The translations under genes were made by a program, and so were the position numbers. Of a DNA stretch of 64,000 nucleotides, positions 54,145 to 63,244 are shown piece by piece; position 1 is the first letter of the stretch, and each line of letters begins with the position of its first letter. Source of the stretch: an uncultured Aquimarina sp. (GTDB lineage Bacteria > Bacteroidota > Bacteroidia > Flavobacteriales > Flavobacteriaceae); the NCBI GenBank assembly GCA_947498775.1, contig CANMLL010000006.1, forward strand, positions 124,001-188,000, written 5' to 3'. The notes under the pieces were generated by a model. The model saw only the letters and a program-made list of their open reading frames with translations, was not told the origin of the DNA and searched no databases.

Positions 54145-55017
54145 TTAATCTAAAGTCAAATATAAAGTTATTCTATCTATTTTTTCCAAAGAAAAACCGT
54201 TGATTTTTTCCAATTCTTCAAAACTCGAAATACTCCCTTTATTTTTAATATAATCCCTTATTTCTAATACCATTTCAAAATCAAAATACGGCACTTCTAT
54301 CAATTCATCTACCGAGGCAGTATTTATATTTACCTTCGTTACAGCTTTAGGCGTTTTAACCGTGAAAAGAGAACGCATTTTTTGTCTTTGAATCTCATAA
54401 AGTCCAGAAACGTCTTTAAGTTGTATATCATCTACAAAACCTCCTATTTTGTTTCTATAGTTCACTATTCGTTGTGCTATAAAATCCGGAACATTTACCT
54501 TTTCCCGAAGTTGTTCTGCGGTGGCAGTATTTAAATCCTCTTTTTTATTATAGGATACTATTGGATACTTTTTTTTAGCATTCTTTCTTTTTGTATTTGA
54601 ATTTTTTACCCATTCAGGAAACTTGAACAAAGGAGAAATTGTTACCAGAAGAGAATCTGAAACTTTTGTAACGTTTTTAAAGTCTGAAACAGAATTTATC
54701 CACTTTCCCTGGTTTCTGTAAGCGGCAAGCCGATCTAATGCTGTTGCCGATAGCCCAAGTTGATATCCTTTATGATCAGAAATGAAATTAGGGTTAAAAG
54801 GCTTTAATTTGTATACCTTTTTTTCTTCACCAACTATTTGCTTTAAAGAATCTATTTGATGTTGAAACTTTGTGAGTTCTACAAAATTCTCTTTTGACAC
54901 TCTGGTTTTTGGATAAAAATAATAGAGCAATACACTACCAAATAAAAGTATAGCTAAAAGGAAAACCCCATTTCGAAAACGTGCATGCATCTCAAATTGG
55001 GGTTTACTAGTATTCAT
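54145..55017 (-). CDS. Helix-hairpin-helix (ComEA-like) membrane-anchored protein
   Basis: 290 residues. One membrane helix near the N-terminus (~17-34, GVFLLAILLFGSVLLYYFYP) and then three HhH segments: GLSATALDRLAAYRNQG, DLNTATAEQLREKVNVPDFI and VNINTASVDELIEVPYFD. ComEA-type proteins bind double-stranded DNA in the periplasm during uptake; this one is longer than ComEA and may instead have a structural role. The C-terminus is complete. Upstream neighbour is the alanine symporter 15 bases away, so they may be cotranscribed. Confidence 0.85.
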   Translation of the reverse strand: MNTSKPQFEMHARFRNGVFLLAILLFGSVLLYYFYPKTRVSKENFVELTKFQHQIDSLKQIVGEEKKVYKLKPFNPNFISDHKGYQLGLSATALDRLAAYRNQGKWINSVSDFKNVTKVSDSLLVTISPLFKFPEWVKNSNTKRKNAKKKYPIVSYNKKEDLNTATAEQLREKVNVPDFIAQRIVNYRNKIGGFVDDIQLKDVSGLYEIQRQKMRSLFTVKTPKAVTKVNINTASVDELIEVPYFDFEMVLEIRDYIKNKGSISSFEELEKINGFSLEKIDRITLYLTLD

Positions 55018-55032
55018 AAAAAATTTATGCTA

Positions 55033-56634
55033 TTACTTTGCTGCTTTAATAGCATCAAAATATCTTTTCAACTGTTTTTTAACTACTGGGAACAAGAAGT
55101 ATAAACCGATCATGTTAGGAAATACCATAGCAAAGATCATTGCGTCTGAGAAATCCCAAATAGATTTCATACTTGCCGCGGCACCAATAACAACGAACGT
55201 TAAGAATAATAATTTGTAAACTAAATCAGCTTTCTTTCCTCTTCCAAACAAAAATTTCCAGGATTGTAATCCATAATACGACCATGAAATCATAGTAGAA
55301 ACCGCAAAAAGAACAACGGCTATGGTAAGGAATACATTAGAGAAAGGAATATATTTCGCAAATGCTTTTTGAGTTATCCCTGCACCTTCGTACGATGCTC
55401 CATCAATGATAACAGCTCCGCTTCCGTCTCCTCCATAAGCAAACGCTCCATCTGAATTAAAAATAATAATTACCAGGGCAGTCATTGTACAGATCACCAC
55501 AGTATCGATAAAGGGTTCTAGTAATGCTACCAGACCTTCTGATGCCGAATATTTAGTTTTTACCGCAGAGTGAGCGATCGATGCCGATCCCGCTCCTGCT
55601 TCATTAGAAAATGCTGCTCTTTTAAAACCTACTAACAATACTCCTATAACTCCACCTACTCCTATGGCTTTAGGATTGAAGGCTTCAGTTACAATCATTC
55701 CGATAGCATCATCGATAAAAGAAAAATTACTCAAAATGATATACAAACAAGCAATTATATAAAGTAAAGCCATGAAAGGCACTACTTTTTCTGTAACAGA
55801 AGCTATTCGCTTAATTCCACCAATAATTATGATTCCCACCAAAATAGCAAGTATTATACCTATCCAAAATCCAGCCGCAGTACTTTCTAAACCTAACAAA
55901 TCTTTTAAGACTACTGTTGCCTGATTTGATTGTGCAGCATTTCCACCACCAAAAGAACCACCTATACAAAAGATTGCAAAAATTACTGCTGCAATTTTAC
56001 CTAGCCAAACGAATCCTTTTTCTTTAAGTCCTTTACTTAGATAATACATTGGTCCGCCGTATACAGTTCCGTCTTCTCCTACATCACGATACTGTACTCC
56101 AAGGGTACATTCAACAAACTTGGTAGACATTCCTAAAAATCCACAAATAATCATCCAGAAAGTTGCACCAGGACCACCAAGTGCAATGGCCAAGGCTACA
56201 CCTGCGATATTGCCATTACCAACTGTACCAGAAACGGCTGTTGCCAATGCCTGAAAGTGAGAAACTTCTCCTTCTTGAGATTCGTCTCTAATAGTATCTC
56301 GAATATCTCCTTCAACGATGCTAACTTCAGGTTTTCCTTCAATCCCGTGCCCTTCTACATCATCATATTTTCCTCTTACTACATTTATTGCTCTTGCAAA
56401 ATATCTGACATTCGGGAATCTAAAATAAATTGTAAAAAATAAGGCACTTAAAACTAAGAGTATTAAAACAAAAGGCGTCCCTCCAATTGTAAAGAAAATC
56501 ACATTGGAGAAAAAATCAGAAACCGGTTTAAAACCTTCGTCTATTTTTTGGTCGAGGCCTTTTTCTATTGTTTCTTGTGCGAATGTTGTTATGGGGAGTG
56601 TAAGTGCTAAAATTGAAAGAAGAATTCTCTTCAT
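55033..56634 (-). CDS. Alanine/glycine:cation symporter (AGCS family)
   Basis: 533 residues. A cleavable signal-like N-terminus (MKRILLSILALTLPITTFA), a soluble segment, then about 10-11 membrane helices. Family motifs: GTVGNGNIAGVALAIALGGP (the Na+/substrate site of AGCS) and GFKRAAFSNEAGAGSASIAH. Imports alanine or glycine with Na+ or H+. Followed by the HhH gene after 15 bases; no amino-acid gene neighbours to narrow the substrate. Confidence 0.93.
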   Translation of the reverse strand: MKRILLSILALTLPITTFAQETIEKGLDQKIDEGFKPVSDFFSNVIFFTIGGTPFVLILLVLSALFFTIYFRFPNVRYFARAINVVRGKYDDVEGHGIEGKPEVSIVEGDIRDTIRDESQEGEVSHFQALATAVSGTVGNGNIAGVALAIALGGPGATFWMIICGFLGMSTKFVECTLGVQYRDVGEDGTVYGGPMYYLSKGLKEKGFVWLGKIAAVIFAIFCIGGSFGGGNAAQSNQATVVLKDLLGLESTAAGFWIGIILAILVGIIIIGGIKRIASVTEKVVPFMALLYIIACLYIILSNFSFIDDAIGMIVTEAFNPKAIGVGGVIGVLLVGFKRAAFSNEAGAGSASIAHSAVKTKYSASEGLVALLEPFIDTVVICTMTALVIIIFNSDGAFAYGGDGSGAVIIDGASYEGAGITQKAFAKYIPFSNVFLTIAVVLFAVSTMISWSYYGLQSWKFLFGRGKKADLVYKLLFLTFVVIGAAASMKSIWDFSDAMIFAMVFPNMIGLYFLFPVVKKQLKRYFDAIKAAK

Positions 56635-56734
56635 AATTCTGTGAGTTAATTTATTTTTTGTGTTTAAGAAGTCAGCAAGATGCTAAAAAAAACGATTGTG
56701 TACAATTTTTAAGGAGTTAAATGTTTTGCAATTA

Positions 56735-57751
56735 CTAAATATTGAACTCTTTATTTAGTAGATTAATTTGTTCTGGGCGGCCTAGAACCACAACCTTGGA
56801 ACCGGGTTTTAGAAGTGTGTTAGCTTCAGGGTTTACGATATATTCTCCTTCTGGCGATTTATATCCTATGATTGTGCAACCAGTTCTTGATCTCATATCT
56901 ATATTAAGAATAGTTCTTTCCTGTTGATCATCAAACATATCTTCAAAAGAGATCTCTTCAATATTAATAGACCTTTTTCCAACGATAGAAAGGTTGTCTA
57001 AAAACTCTATTAAATCAGGTACTACTACCAATGAAGCCATGTGGTCGCCCCCTATTCGATCCGGCATAATTACATTATCGGCACCTGCCAATCTTATTTT
57101 CTTGTACGATGTGTCTTGCGAGGCCCTACTAATAATCTTAAGGTTCTTATTGATCTGCCGTGCCGATAATACAATAAACAGGTTATCTGCATCTTCTGGC
57201 AATGTACAAATTAAACAAAATGCTTTTTTGATCCCAGCTTCTATCAAGATAGAATCTTCTGTAGCATTACCTTTCAGAAATAAAAGGTCATCATTTTGAT
57301 ATCTTTCTATTATTTCTTCATCCTTTTCGATGATAATAAATGGCTTATTGTATGCCAATAACTTAACTGCCGCTTGTTTCCCATTACGACCATAACCTAT
57401 AATGATGATATGATCTTCCAGTTGATGTATCATTTTTTGTGTTTTTCTATGTTGTACTCTCTTTGGATCATTTTTACTTACAATATATTCTGTTATAACC
57501 GATACCGAATAGGCAAAAATAGCAACGCTGGTTGAGATAAGAAATACTGTAAATAACTTACCATTGTCATCGAGAGGCTGAACCTCTTCAAAACCAACTG
57601 TGGTCATAGTAATGACGGTCATATACAACGCATCAACCCATGTATAATTTGAAAAAAAACGAAAACCCAGTACACCAATAGCAATTACAACAATTAATAA
57701 AATTAATGCAATATATACTTTAGGCCTACCCCAATTATAAATTTTTATCAT
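56735..57751 (-). CDS. Potassium channel-family protein with TrkA-N domain
   Basis: 338 residues. Two membrane helices flank the pore loop with selectivity filter TTVGFEE (a variant of TVGYG, ~55-61), then a cytoplasmic RCK/TrkA-N Rossmann domain (IIIGYGRNGKQAAVKLL, NAD-binding GxGxxG) and a C-terminal TrkA-C. GFEE in place of GYGD is known in some bacterial RCK channels. The ATG overlaps the PspC stop by 4 bases (ATGA), so they are coupled. Likely a K+ channel gated by a nucleotide or Ca2+. Confidence 0.9.
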   Translation of the reverse strand: MIKIYNWGRPKVYIALILLIVVIAIGVLGFRFFSNYTWVDALYMTVITMTTVGFEEVQPLDDNGKLFTVFLISTSVAIFAYSVSVITEYIVSKNDPKRVQHRKTQKMIHQLEDHIIIIGYGRNGKQAAVKLLAYNKPFIIIEKDEEIIERYQNDDLLFLKGNATEDSILIEAGIKKAFCLICTLPEDADNLFIVLSARQINKNLKIISRASQDTSYKKIRLAGADNVIMPDRIGGDHMASLVVVPDLIEFLDNLSIVGKRSINIEEISFEDMFDDQQERTILNIDMRSRTGCTIIGYKSPEGEYIVNPEANTLLKPGSKVVVLGRPEQINLLNKEFNI

Positions 57752-57969
57752 AAGTCAAATACAGAGGTTCGTTTCGTATACACCAAATCTTTCAGCTTTA
57801 ACCAAAAGGCCATATTGAGGTATATAACAAACCCCAATCCGGCTGTTGCAAAAGTCAGATAAATAAAGAAAAGTCGTACATTTTTGGCTCGCATACCTAA
57901 TCTATCGGCCAATCTAGAAGATACATAAAATCCATTTCGTTCTAAAAAATGTCTTAGGTTATAAAGCAT
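57748..57969 (-). CDS. PspC-domain family small membrane protein
   Basis: 73 residues. The RLADRLGMRAKNVRLFFIYL segment with a C-terminal membrane helix (~36-56) matches PspC-domain proteins, some of which regulate phage-shock responses. Here it is shorter than E. coli PspC and lacks the leucine-zipper tail. It is translationally coupled to the potassium-channel gene by the 4-base overlap and follows the DUF2851 gene by 29 bases. Confidence 0.8.
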   Translation of the reverse strand: MLYNLRHFLERNGFYVSSRLADRLGMRAKNVRLFFIYLTFATAGLGFVIYLNMAFWLKLKDLVYTKRTSVFDL

Positions 57970-57998
57970 GTTGCAAAGTAATTATATTATCCCAAATT

Positions 57999-59279
57999 TT
58001 AATCTTGATTCAATAAATAATTGCCAACGGCACATTGTAAACAAGCTTTTTGGTCACAATAATTATTCTTGAGTTGTATCATGGCCTGAGAATGCATAGC
58101 ATTATTAACTGGTGCTTTTAAGGCAACAAAACCAGTAATAACACTATTCTTTTCACTTGGAATATTGGATATTAGTTTAAAAACTTCCTGTTCAGGATTT
58201 TTACCCTGATCTTTTGCATATATAAATTTAAGGGGAATTATAGTATTGATCAAAATCAAATCGATAAATGACTTTGTAAAATTCTTTCTCCTGGAGGTTG
58301 ACTGTTTATCAAAAGTATAGTGATTTTTCCAAAAACTGCTGGTATCTACATCAAAGAGCTCATAAATCTCGTCAATGGTATCGGCCTGAATTATGTGGTT
58401 AAAAAGCGATTTGTTTTTATAGTATAACCCAGCAAATTGCGCTAGCCTTATTGTTGGAAAATTTGGAGGTCTTAATCTAAAAAATTGTAACGGTATAACC
58501 CCTAAAGTATCTAGCTTAAATTTGTTTTTTAAAAAGCCATATTCTTTTTGAAGTTTTTTAACATATTGACTTTCATTAGGATTATCCAGCAAACCTGATT
58601 GGCCAAATAATAATGCTTCTAATTGACATAGATCATAACGACATTTTCTAATTATTGAAAAATCTATAGAATTGGCAAGGCTCAAAAAGGATTCTCCATT
58701 TACTTTTAATCCAAAATTTTTGGCCAATAACCTAAATAGTACAGCCTCCCAATCATTTGAAGTGTTTTTTAAAAGATCCAAAATCAATTTCGATTTTTGT
58801 TCTAATCGCTCTAAAAACAATCGTTCTTGCCAATTGGACATTATAAAACTTGACACTTTTGAAAATTGTTTCTCGCACACTATCCAATCTTTGTTTTTTG
58901 ATTTAAGTAATTTTTGATAGCGCATTAGGAGTTCCTCATGTACATAATCTTTTAACTGCAATGTTGGTATTGGTGTATTATCCTTTCTAAAAACCGAAAC
59001 ATCATCTTCCCAGACAACATGTAAAATCACATTGTCATAAGCCCTGTCATTTTCATGATTATGCGCATACCAATCACTAGATTTTTTATGTATTTCAACA
59101 TTTCCTGCCCACTTTTGTCTATTAATACTCATTTGTGCATTAAAAAAATCCGGCCCAGAAGTATCGGTATTATGAATCCCGACTTTTTTGAGGATAATCT
59201 CTTGTTTATGTGTTGTTTTCAAGTTTGATAATGCAAACTTTTTGTGTTTCCACAAGTAATGGATAAAATCTTCATTCAT
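57999..59279 (-). CDS. DUF2851 family protein
   Basis: 426 residues. Conserved opening EDFIHYLWKHKKF, TSGPDFFNAQMSI, WAGNVEIHKKSSDWYAHNH, and YDNVILHVVWEDD, diagnostic of DUF2851, a Bacteroidetes family of unknown activity. The Cys-rich C-terminus (CDQKACLQCAVGN) may bind metal. Cytoplasmic, no signal. First gene of a DUF2851-PspC-K+ channel run. Confidence 0.9.
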   Translation of the reverse strand: MNEDFIHYLWKHKKFALSNLKTTHKQEIILKKVGIHNTDTSGPDFFNAQMSINRQKWAGNVEIHKKSSDWYAHNHENDRAYDNVILHVVWEDDVSVFRKDNTPIPTLQLKDYVHEELLMRYQKLLKSKNKDWIVCEKQFSKVSSFIMSNWQERLFLERLEQKSKLILDLLKNTSNDWEAVLFRLLAKNFGLKVNGESFLSLANSIDFSIIRKCRYDLCQLEALLFGQSGLLDNPNESQYVKKLQKEYGFLKNKFKLDTLGVIPLQFFRLRPPNFPTIRLAQFAGLYYKNKSLFNHIIQADTIDEIYELFDVDTSSFWKNHYTFDKQSTSRRKNFTKSFIDLILINTIIPLKFIYAKDQGKNPEQEVFKLISNIPSEKNSVITGFVALKAPVNNAMHSQAMIQLKNNYCDQKACLQCAVGNYLLNQD

Positions 59280-59474
59280 TTGTTAATGTATAGCTTCATG
59301 TTCTTAATATTTACCAATTACAAGGTAAATTCTTAAAATCGGCTATTCACATTTTGGGTAGGATTAAGACAAATGTTGTAGCGTACTTGAAATAGTGGTC
59401 GAAAATTACAAAATTATTCTAAACCTGTAAGCTAGTTATACAAACATTGACTAAAAAAATAAACTAATTCATAA

Positions 59475-60329
59475 ATGACATCCTTGTTAAAATCTATATT
59501 TATATCTGTTTTTCCTATAGTTGCGCTTTATTTTGCAATTGACAGTGTCATTCATTTACTAAGCCACGGAATATCCTATCGATACATAGGACGACTAATA
59601 CTAGCTTCTTCTATAGCATTACTTTTTATCATGATCTTTATAAGACCCGTTGCTCGCACAGATGCAAATTTAAAAGCCTATACGCTGCCCATTGCTATTG
59701 GTTTCTTAATAAGTATTGTTTTTGGGGGCATTATTGAAAATGATATAAATGGCTCATTACCAAGTATAGGCTTATTTTTAGGATGGATTCTTTATATAAA
59801 GTGGTATTCGGTTTTGGGAAGCAGAGCTTCTCATAAAATTATAAAACTTGGTTACAAATTACCCGAATTTGAACTACAGGATGGCGAAAGAAACAAAATA
59901 AGCACTTCCAAATTTAAGGGTAATCCATCGATATTTCTTTTTTATCGCGGAAATTGGTGTCCGTTATGTATGGCTCAGATCAAAGAAATTGCTTCGCTAT
60001 ATAATGAACTAGAGAAAAGAAAAGTTAATATGATTTTCATAAGCCCGCAACCTCATAAGTATACCAAATCTCTGGCAAAAAAGTTTGACCTGAACTTTAA
60101 TTTCCTGGTAGATCATGAAAACAAGGTTGCTAAACAACTGAACATCTTTGCTAAAAATGGAATCCCAATGGGGTTTCAAACCTTAGGATATGATAGTGAT
60201 ACTGTATTACCTACGGTTGTTATAACTGATAATGAAGGAAAAATAATTTTTGCAGATCTTACAGACAATTATAGAGTACGACCAGAACCCAAAACATTTC
60301 TAAATATTCTCGACAAACAGAATATCTGA
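59475..60329 (+). CDS. Membrane-anchored redoxin (AhpC/TSA-like) protein
   Basis: 284 residues. Three or four membrane helices (~5-30, 36-56, 68-90, 95-115), then a redoxin domain whose active site is FYRGNWCPLCMAQ, a CPLC motif instead of the TPxC peroxidatic motif, and cis-proline loop DTVLPTVVITD. It resembles the peroxiredoxin-like family of flavobacterial inner-membrane proteins that may reduce periplasmic or cytoplasmic thiols. The reaction is not established. Divergent from the DUF2851 gene. Confidence 0.85.
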   Translation: MTSLLKSIFISVFPIVALYFAIDSVIHLLSHGISYRYIGRLILASSIALLFIMIFIRPVARTDANLKAYTLPIAIGFLISIVFGGIIENDINGSLPSIGLFLGWILYIKWYSVLGSRASHKIIKLGYKLPEFELQDGERNKISTSKFKGNPSIFLFYRGNWCPLCMAQIKEIASLYNELEKRKVNMIFISPQPHKYTKSLAKKFDLNFNFLVDHENKVAKQLNIFAKNGIPMGFQTLGYDSDTVLPTVVITDNEGKIIFADLTDNYRVRPEPKTFLNILDKQNI

Positions 60330-60655
60330 TTAAAAAACAGGTATTTGTATATCTACCCTAATAAATAGTAGGCTAAAACATTTTTTACTATAGAATTAAG
60401 ACCTATTACCCCCTTACAAATAGCACAACGGTTATTTAAAACTCTTAAAACCAAGTTAATTACTTGTAGAAATGTACTATTGGTAAGATTTTATGTATTA
60501 ATGGAAACCTTTACAACGATTTCATTTCTTTACTTTGTTCTGTAATTGAAGGGAAAATTATATTCAAAACAACATAAAGATTACAAAACCCTAAACTAAG
60601 TTGAGTTTGTGTTAGGTTATAGATGGTTGTCATTTTTTGGCGACCATCTTTATTT
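60330..60655. other. 326-base gap with a terminator-like hairpin
   Basis: No ORF. The only clear element is a hairpin at 60621-60649 with T-rich sequence after it on the plus strand; the preceding ~80 bases contain CCTAAAC ... GTGTTAGG that can also pair. It may be the distant terminator of the redoxin gene or the end of a small RNA. Confidence 0.4.
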
Positions 60656-60656
60656 T
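60621..60656 (+). terminator. Terminator-like hairpin
   Basis: AGATGGTTG pairs with CGACCATCT (one G-U), followed by TTATTTTT. Almost 300 bases downstream of the redoxin gene and converging with the AraC gene end. Confidence 0.5.
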
Positions 60657-61636
60657 TATAGGTTTATATCTGGATAAATATCAAACTTATTATAAAATGC
60701 TTTCTTAAACTTTGAAGAATTTGAATAATTAAGTGTATCCATAACTTCTTTAATAGATAGACCTTCACTAAATATCATGTTATATGAACTCTCTAGTTTC
60801 TTATTATTGAAAAACTCCAAAGGTGTTTGGTCATGAATTTCTTTAAACATATTAAAGAAATTTGTACGGCTCATATGTGCCATTGCAGCCAACTGATCAA
60901 CACCAACAAAGGGTTCATGAAGATTCTCTCTAAGATAGTTACTTACTTTATAGATACTACCCACTTGAGTACTATTTATCTTGAAAGGGTTCCTTTCTGT
61001 CTCCCATTTTAAAACATCTTTCCAAAAAGTTTCTAATAGTCTTATCCCTCTAGCAATGTAATACAAATAATTCTCGACAGTTTCACTATCGGGATTAACA
61101 ATCTGATCAAAAAGGTTAGATTGTTTGTATGACAAATAAAATTTATTAATGTATTGATGAGAATAGCGAATATAACTATCTACTTTTTCGGCCATATCGC
61201 TACTCTTCATGAAATAAGGTTTTGTATAAGAGCTCTTAAGCACGATCATTGTAGATTTTACTACTGCCCCTTTTGTTATGAAAACCTGTTCCCCTTGTTG
61301 TGCGTCCATACAACGCATGTTCCCGGGAGTATAACTATTGGAGTATGTACTAATGATCTGGTCTTTTTCTAATTGGTGATCTAGGGCATATTTTCTAAAA
61401 TGAAGAATAATATCCTTTTCATTAATAGGTTTTCTTAGGTATTCTATATCCGCATTGGCGGTGTAGTTGTTAACCAAAAGAAAAACCTCGGGTGATATTT
61501 TATAATATGACAAATACCCCGTTCCTATTTCTGGCGGAAAGTAAATACGATCTGAAGAGCTATCAGGATCCAATTGGGATCTAAAGTAGTTTCGCAGATT
61601 ATCTATATCAGAAAAGTCGAATGAATATTTATGCAT
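60656..61636 (-). CDS. AraC-family transcriptional regulator
   Basis: 326 residues. C-terminal double helix-turn-helix at ~232-326 (LAAMAHMSRTNFFNMFKEIH, EVMDTLNYSNSSKFKKAFYN), long N-terminal sensor region without a recognised ligand fold, including an internal glycine-proline turn (SYTPGNMRCMDAQQGEQ). Such AraC proteins in flavobacteria are often orphan regulators. Single gene; target unknown. Confidence 0.87.
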   Translation of the reverse strand: MHKYSFDFSDIDNLRNYFRSQLDPDSSSDRIYFPPEIGTGYLSYYKISPEVFLLVNNYTANADIEYLRKPINEKDIILHFRKYALDHQLEKDQIISTYSNSYTPGNMRCMDAQQGEQVFITKGAVVKSTMIVLKSSYTKPYFMKSSDMAEKVDSYIRYSHQYINKFYLSYKQSNLFDQIVNPDSETVENYLYYIARGIRLLETFWKDVLKWETERNPFKINSTQVGSIYKVSNYLRENLHEPFVGVDQLAAMAHMSRTNFFNMFKEIHDQTPLEFFNNKKLESSYNMIFSEGLSIKEVMDTLNYSNSSKFKKAFYNKFDIYPDINL

Positions 61637-61725
61637 AGCCCCTCATTTTACATGTTCTTTTATCTATAATAGATAAGTGCAACGTAGTATAGTTGCGTGA
61701 ACAAGTATCCAAAATATATAAAACA

Positions 61726-61759
61726 CCCCTTTATCGGTTTGTTAAAACCAATAGAGGGG
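61726..61759 (-). terminator. Terminator of the cystathionine beta-synthase-like gene
   Basis: 15-bp stem CCCCTTTATCGGTTT / AAACCAATAGAGGGG (two wobble pairs), 4-base loop, then TGTTTTATATATTTT on the minus strand. Confidence 0.7.
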
Positions 61760-61788
61760 ATAGGCAATTATAGTATAAATATAGTAAT

Positions 61789-63150
61789 TTATTTTATATG
61801 ACTTATTACATCATACTTGGTGATGATATGATGTTTTCCATTTCCTAGATCCACTAAAACTGCTGGGTTACCATTTTTTATAAGTTTAGAAATATTGTCT
61901 AGAGAAGCTTTTGCACTTACTACAGGAAAAGGATCTTTCATTACCTCCTTGATAGGTGTACTATCCATGTTCTTATCTTCCATAAACGCCTTAAACAAGG
62001 CGCTTTCGTCTACAGAACCTACAAAACCTTCTGTATCCACCACAGGAATTTGTGAAATCTGAAACTTACGCATACGTTCTATTGCATGAGATACCAATTC
62101 TTCTGTCTTCACGGTAACCAATGGTTTATCTACATGATCTTTTAAGAGATCTATAGCTGTTGATGCCTCTTCTTCCAGAAAACCACGCTCACGCATCCAA
62201 TCATCATTAAACATTTTACCCACATATCTACTACCGTGATCGTGATACAATATTACAACAACATCATCTTTGGTAAAATGCTCTTTTAACTGCAATAGCC
62301 CTTTTATAGCGGCTCCTGCACTATTCCCCAAAAACATACCTTCTTCTTTGGCTAATTTTTGAGTATAAATAGCTGCGTCTTTATCTGTTACTTTGGTAAA
62401 TCCGTCAATTACAGAGAAATCAACATTTTTAGGGAGAATATCTTCCCCTATACCTTCGGTAATATATGAGTAGATTTCATTTTCATCAAAAATTCCAGTT
62501 TCGTGGTATTTCTTAAATACAGAACCATAGGTATCTACTCCCCAAACTTTGATGTTTGGATTTTTTTCCTTCAGATATTTTCCTACACCAGATATTGTTC
62601 CTCCGGTACCTACACCCACTATAAAATGTGTCACCTTACCATCAGTTTGTTCCCATATTTCTGGTCCTGTACTTTCATAATGGGCCACTGCATTTGAAGG
62701 ATTATCGTATTGATTTACATACCATGAATTTGGCGTTTCTTCGGCTAAGCGTTTAGAGACCGAATAGTAGGATCGTGGATCATCGGGCTCAACATTTGTT
62801 GGGCATACCATTACTTTTGCACCTACAGCACGTAGGATATCCATCTTTTCTTTAGATTGCTTATCTGCCATTACACAGATGAGTTTGTATCCTTTTACAA
62901 CAGCAACTAATGCCAATCCCATTCCGGTATTACCAGATGTCCCTTCAATAATAGTCCCGCCAGGTTTTAATCGACCATCGGCTTCAGCATCTTCAATCAT
63001 TTTTACTGCCATACGATCTTTTACAGAATTCCCTGGGTTAAAGGTCTCGTATTTGGCCAATACCAAGGCATCTACATTCTTTACTAAGACATTCATTTTT
63101 ACCAAAGGTGTATTCCCGATGGTGTCTAATATATTTTCTGCGTATTCCAC
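61789..63150 (-). CDS. Cystathionine beta-synthase-like PLP enzyme with CBS domains
   Basis: 453 residues. PLP fold type II domain with the Schiff-base lysine Lys44 in FNPGNSVKDRMA, the phosphate-binding GTSGNTG loop, and the internal GVGTGGTISGVGKYL. C-terminal ~110 residues are a pair of CBS domains (TEELVSHAIERMRKFQISQI, PVVDTEGFVGSVDES), the eukaryote-like arrangement. Could make cystathionine from serine and homocysteine, or work as cysteine synthase; this cannot be separated from sequence alone. Promoter element TATCTTTG at 63195-63202. Confidence 0.9.
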   Translation of the reverse strand: MEYAENILDTIGNTPLVKMNVLVKNVDALVLAKYETFNPGNSVKDRMAVKMIEDAEADGRLKPGGTIIEGTSGNTGMGLALVAVVKGYKLICVMADKQSKEKMDILRAVGAKVMVCPTNVEPDDPRSYYSVSKRLAEETPNSWYVNQYDNPSNAVAHYESTGPEIWEQTDGKVTHFIVGVGTGGTISGVGKYLKEKNPNIKVWGVDTYGSVFKKYHETGIFDENEIYSYITEGIGEDILPKNVDFSVIDGFTKVTDKDAAIYTQKLAKEEGMFLGNSAGAAIKGLLQLKEHFTKDDVVVILYHDHGSRYVGKMFNDDWMRERGFLEEEASTAIDLLKDHVDKPLVTVKTEELVSHAIERMRKFQISQIPVVDTEGFVGSVDESALFKAFMEDKNMDSTPIKEVMKDPFPVVSAKASLDNISKLIKNGNPAVLVDLGNGKHHIITKYDVISHIK

Positions 63151-63194
63151 ACTTATAATTTTAAGAATCCCAGCTATGGGTATTTTTAGCTATG

Positions 63195-63202
63195 CAAAGA
63201 TA
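63195..63202 (-). promoter_or_regulatory. Promoter -7 element TATCTTTG
   Basis: TAnnTTTG on the minus strand, 44 bases before the cystathionine beta-synthase-like ATG. Confidence 0.5.
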
Positions 63203-63244
63203 CAATCTAGATCAACTATTGACAATTTTTGATCGATAATATAG

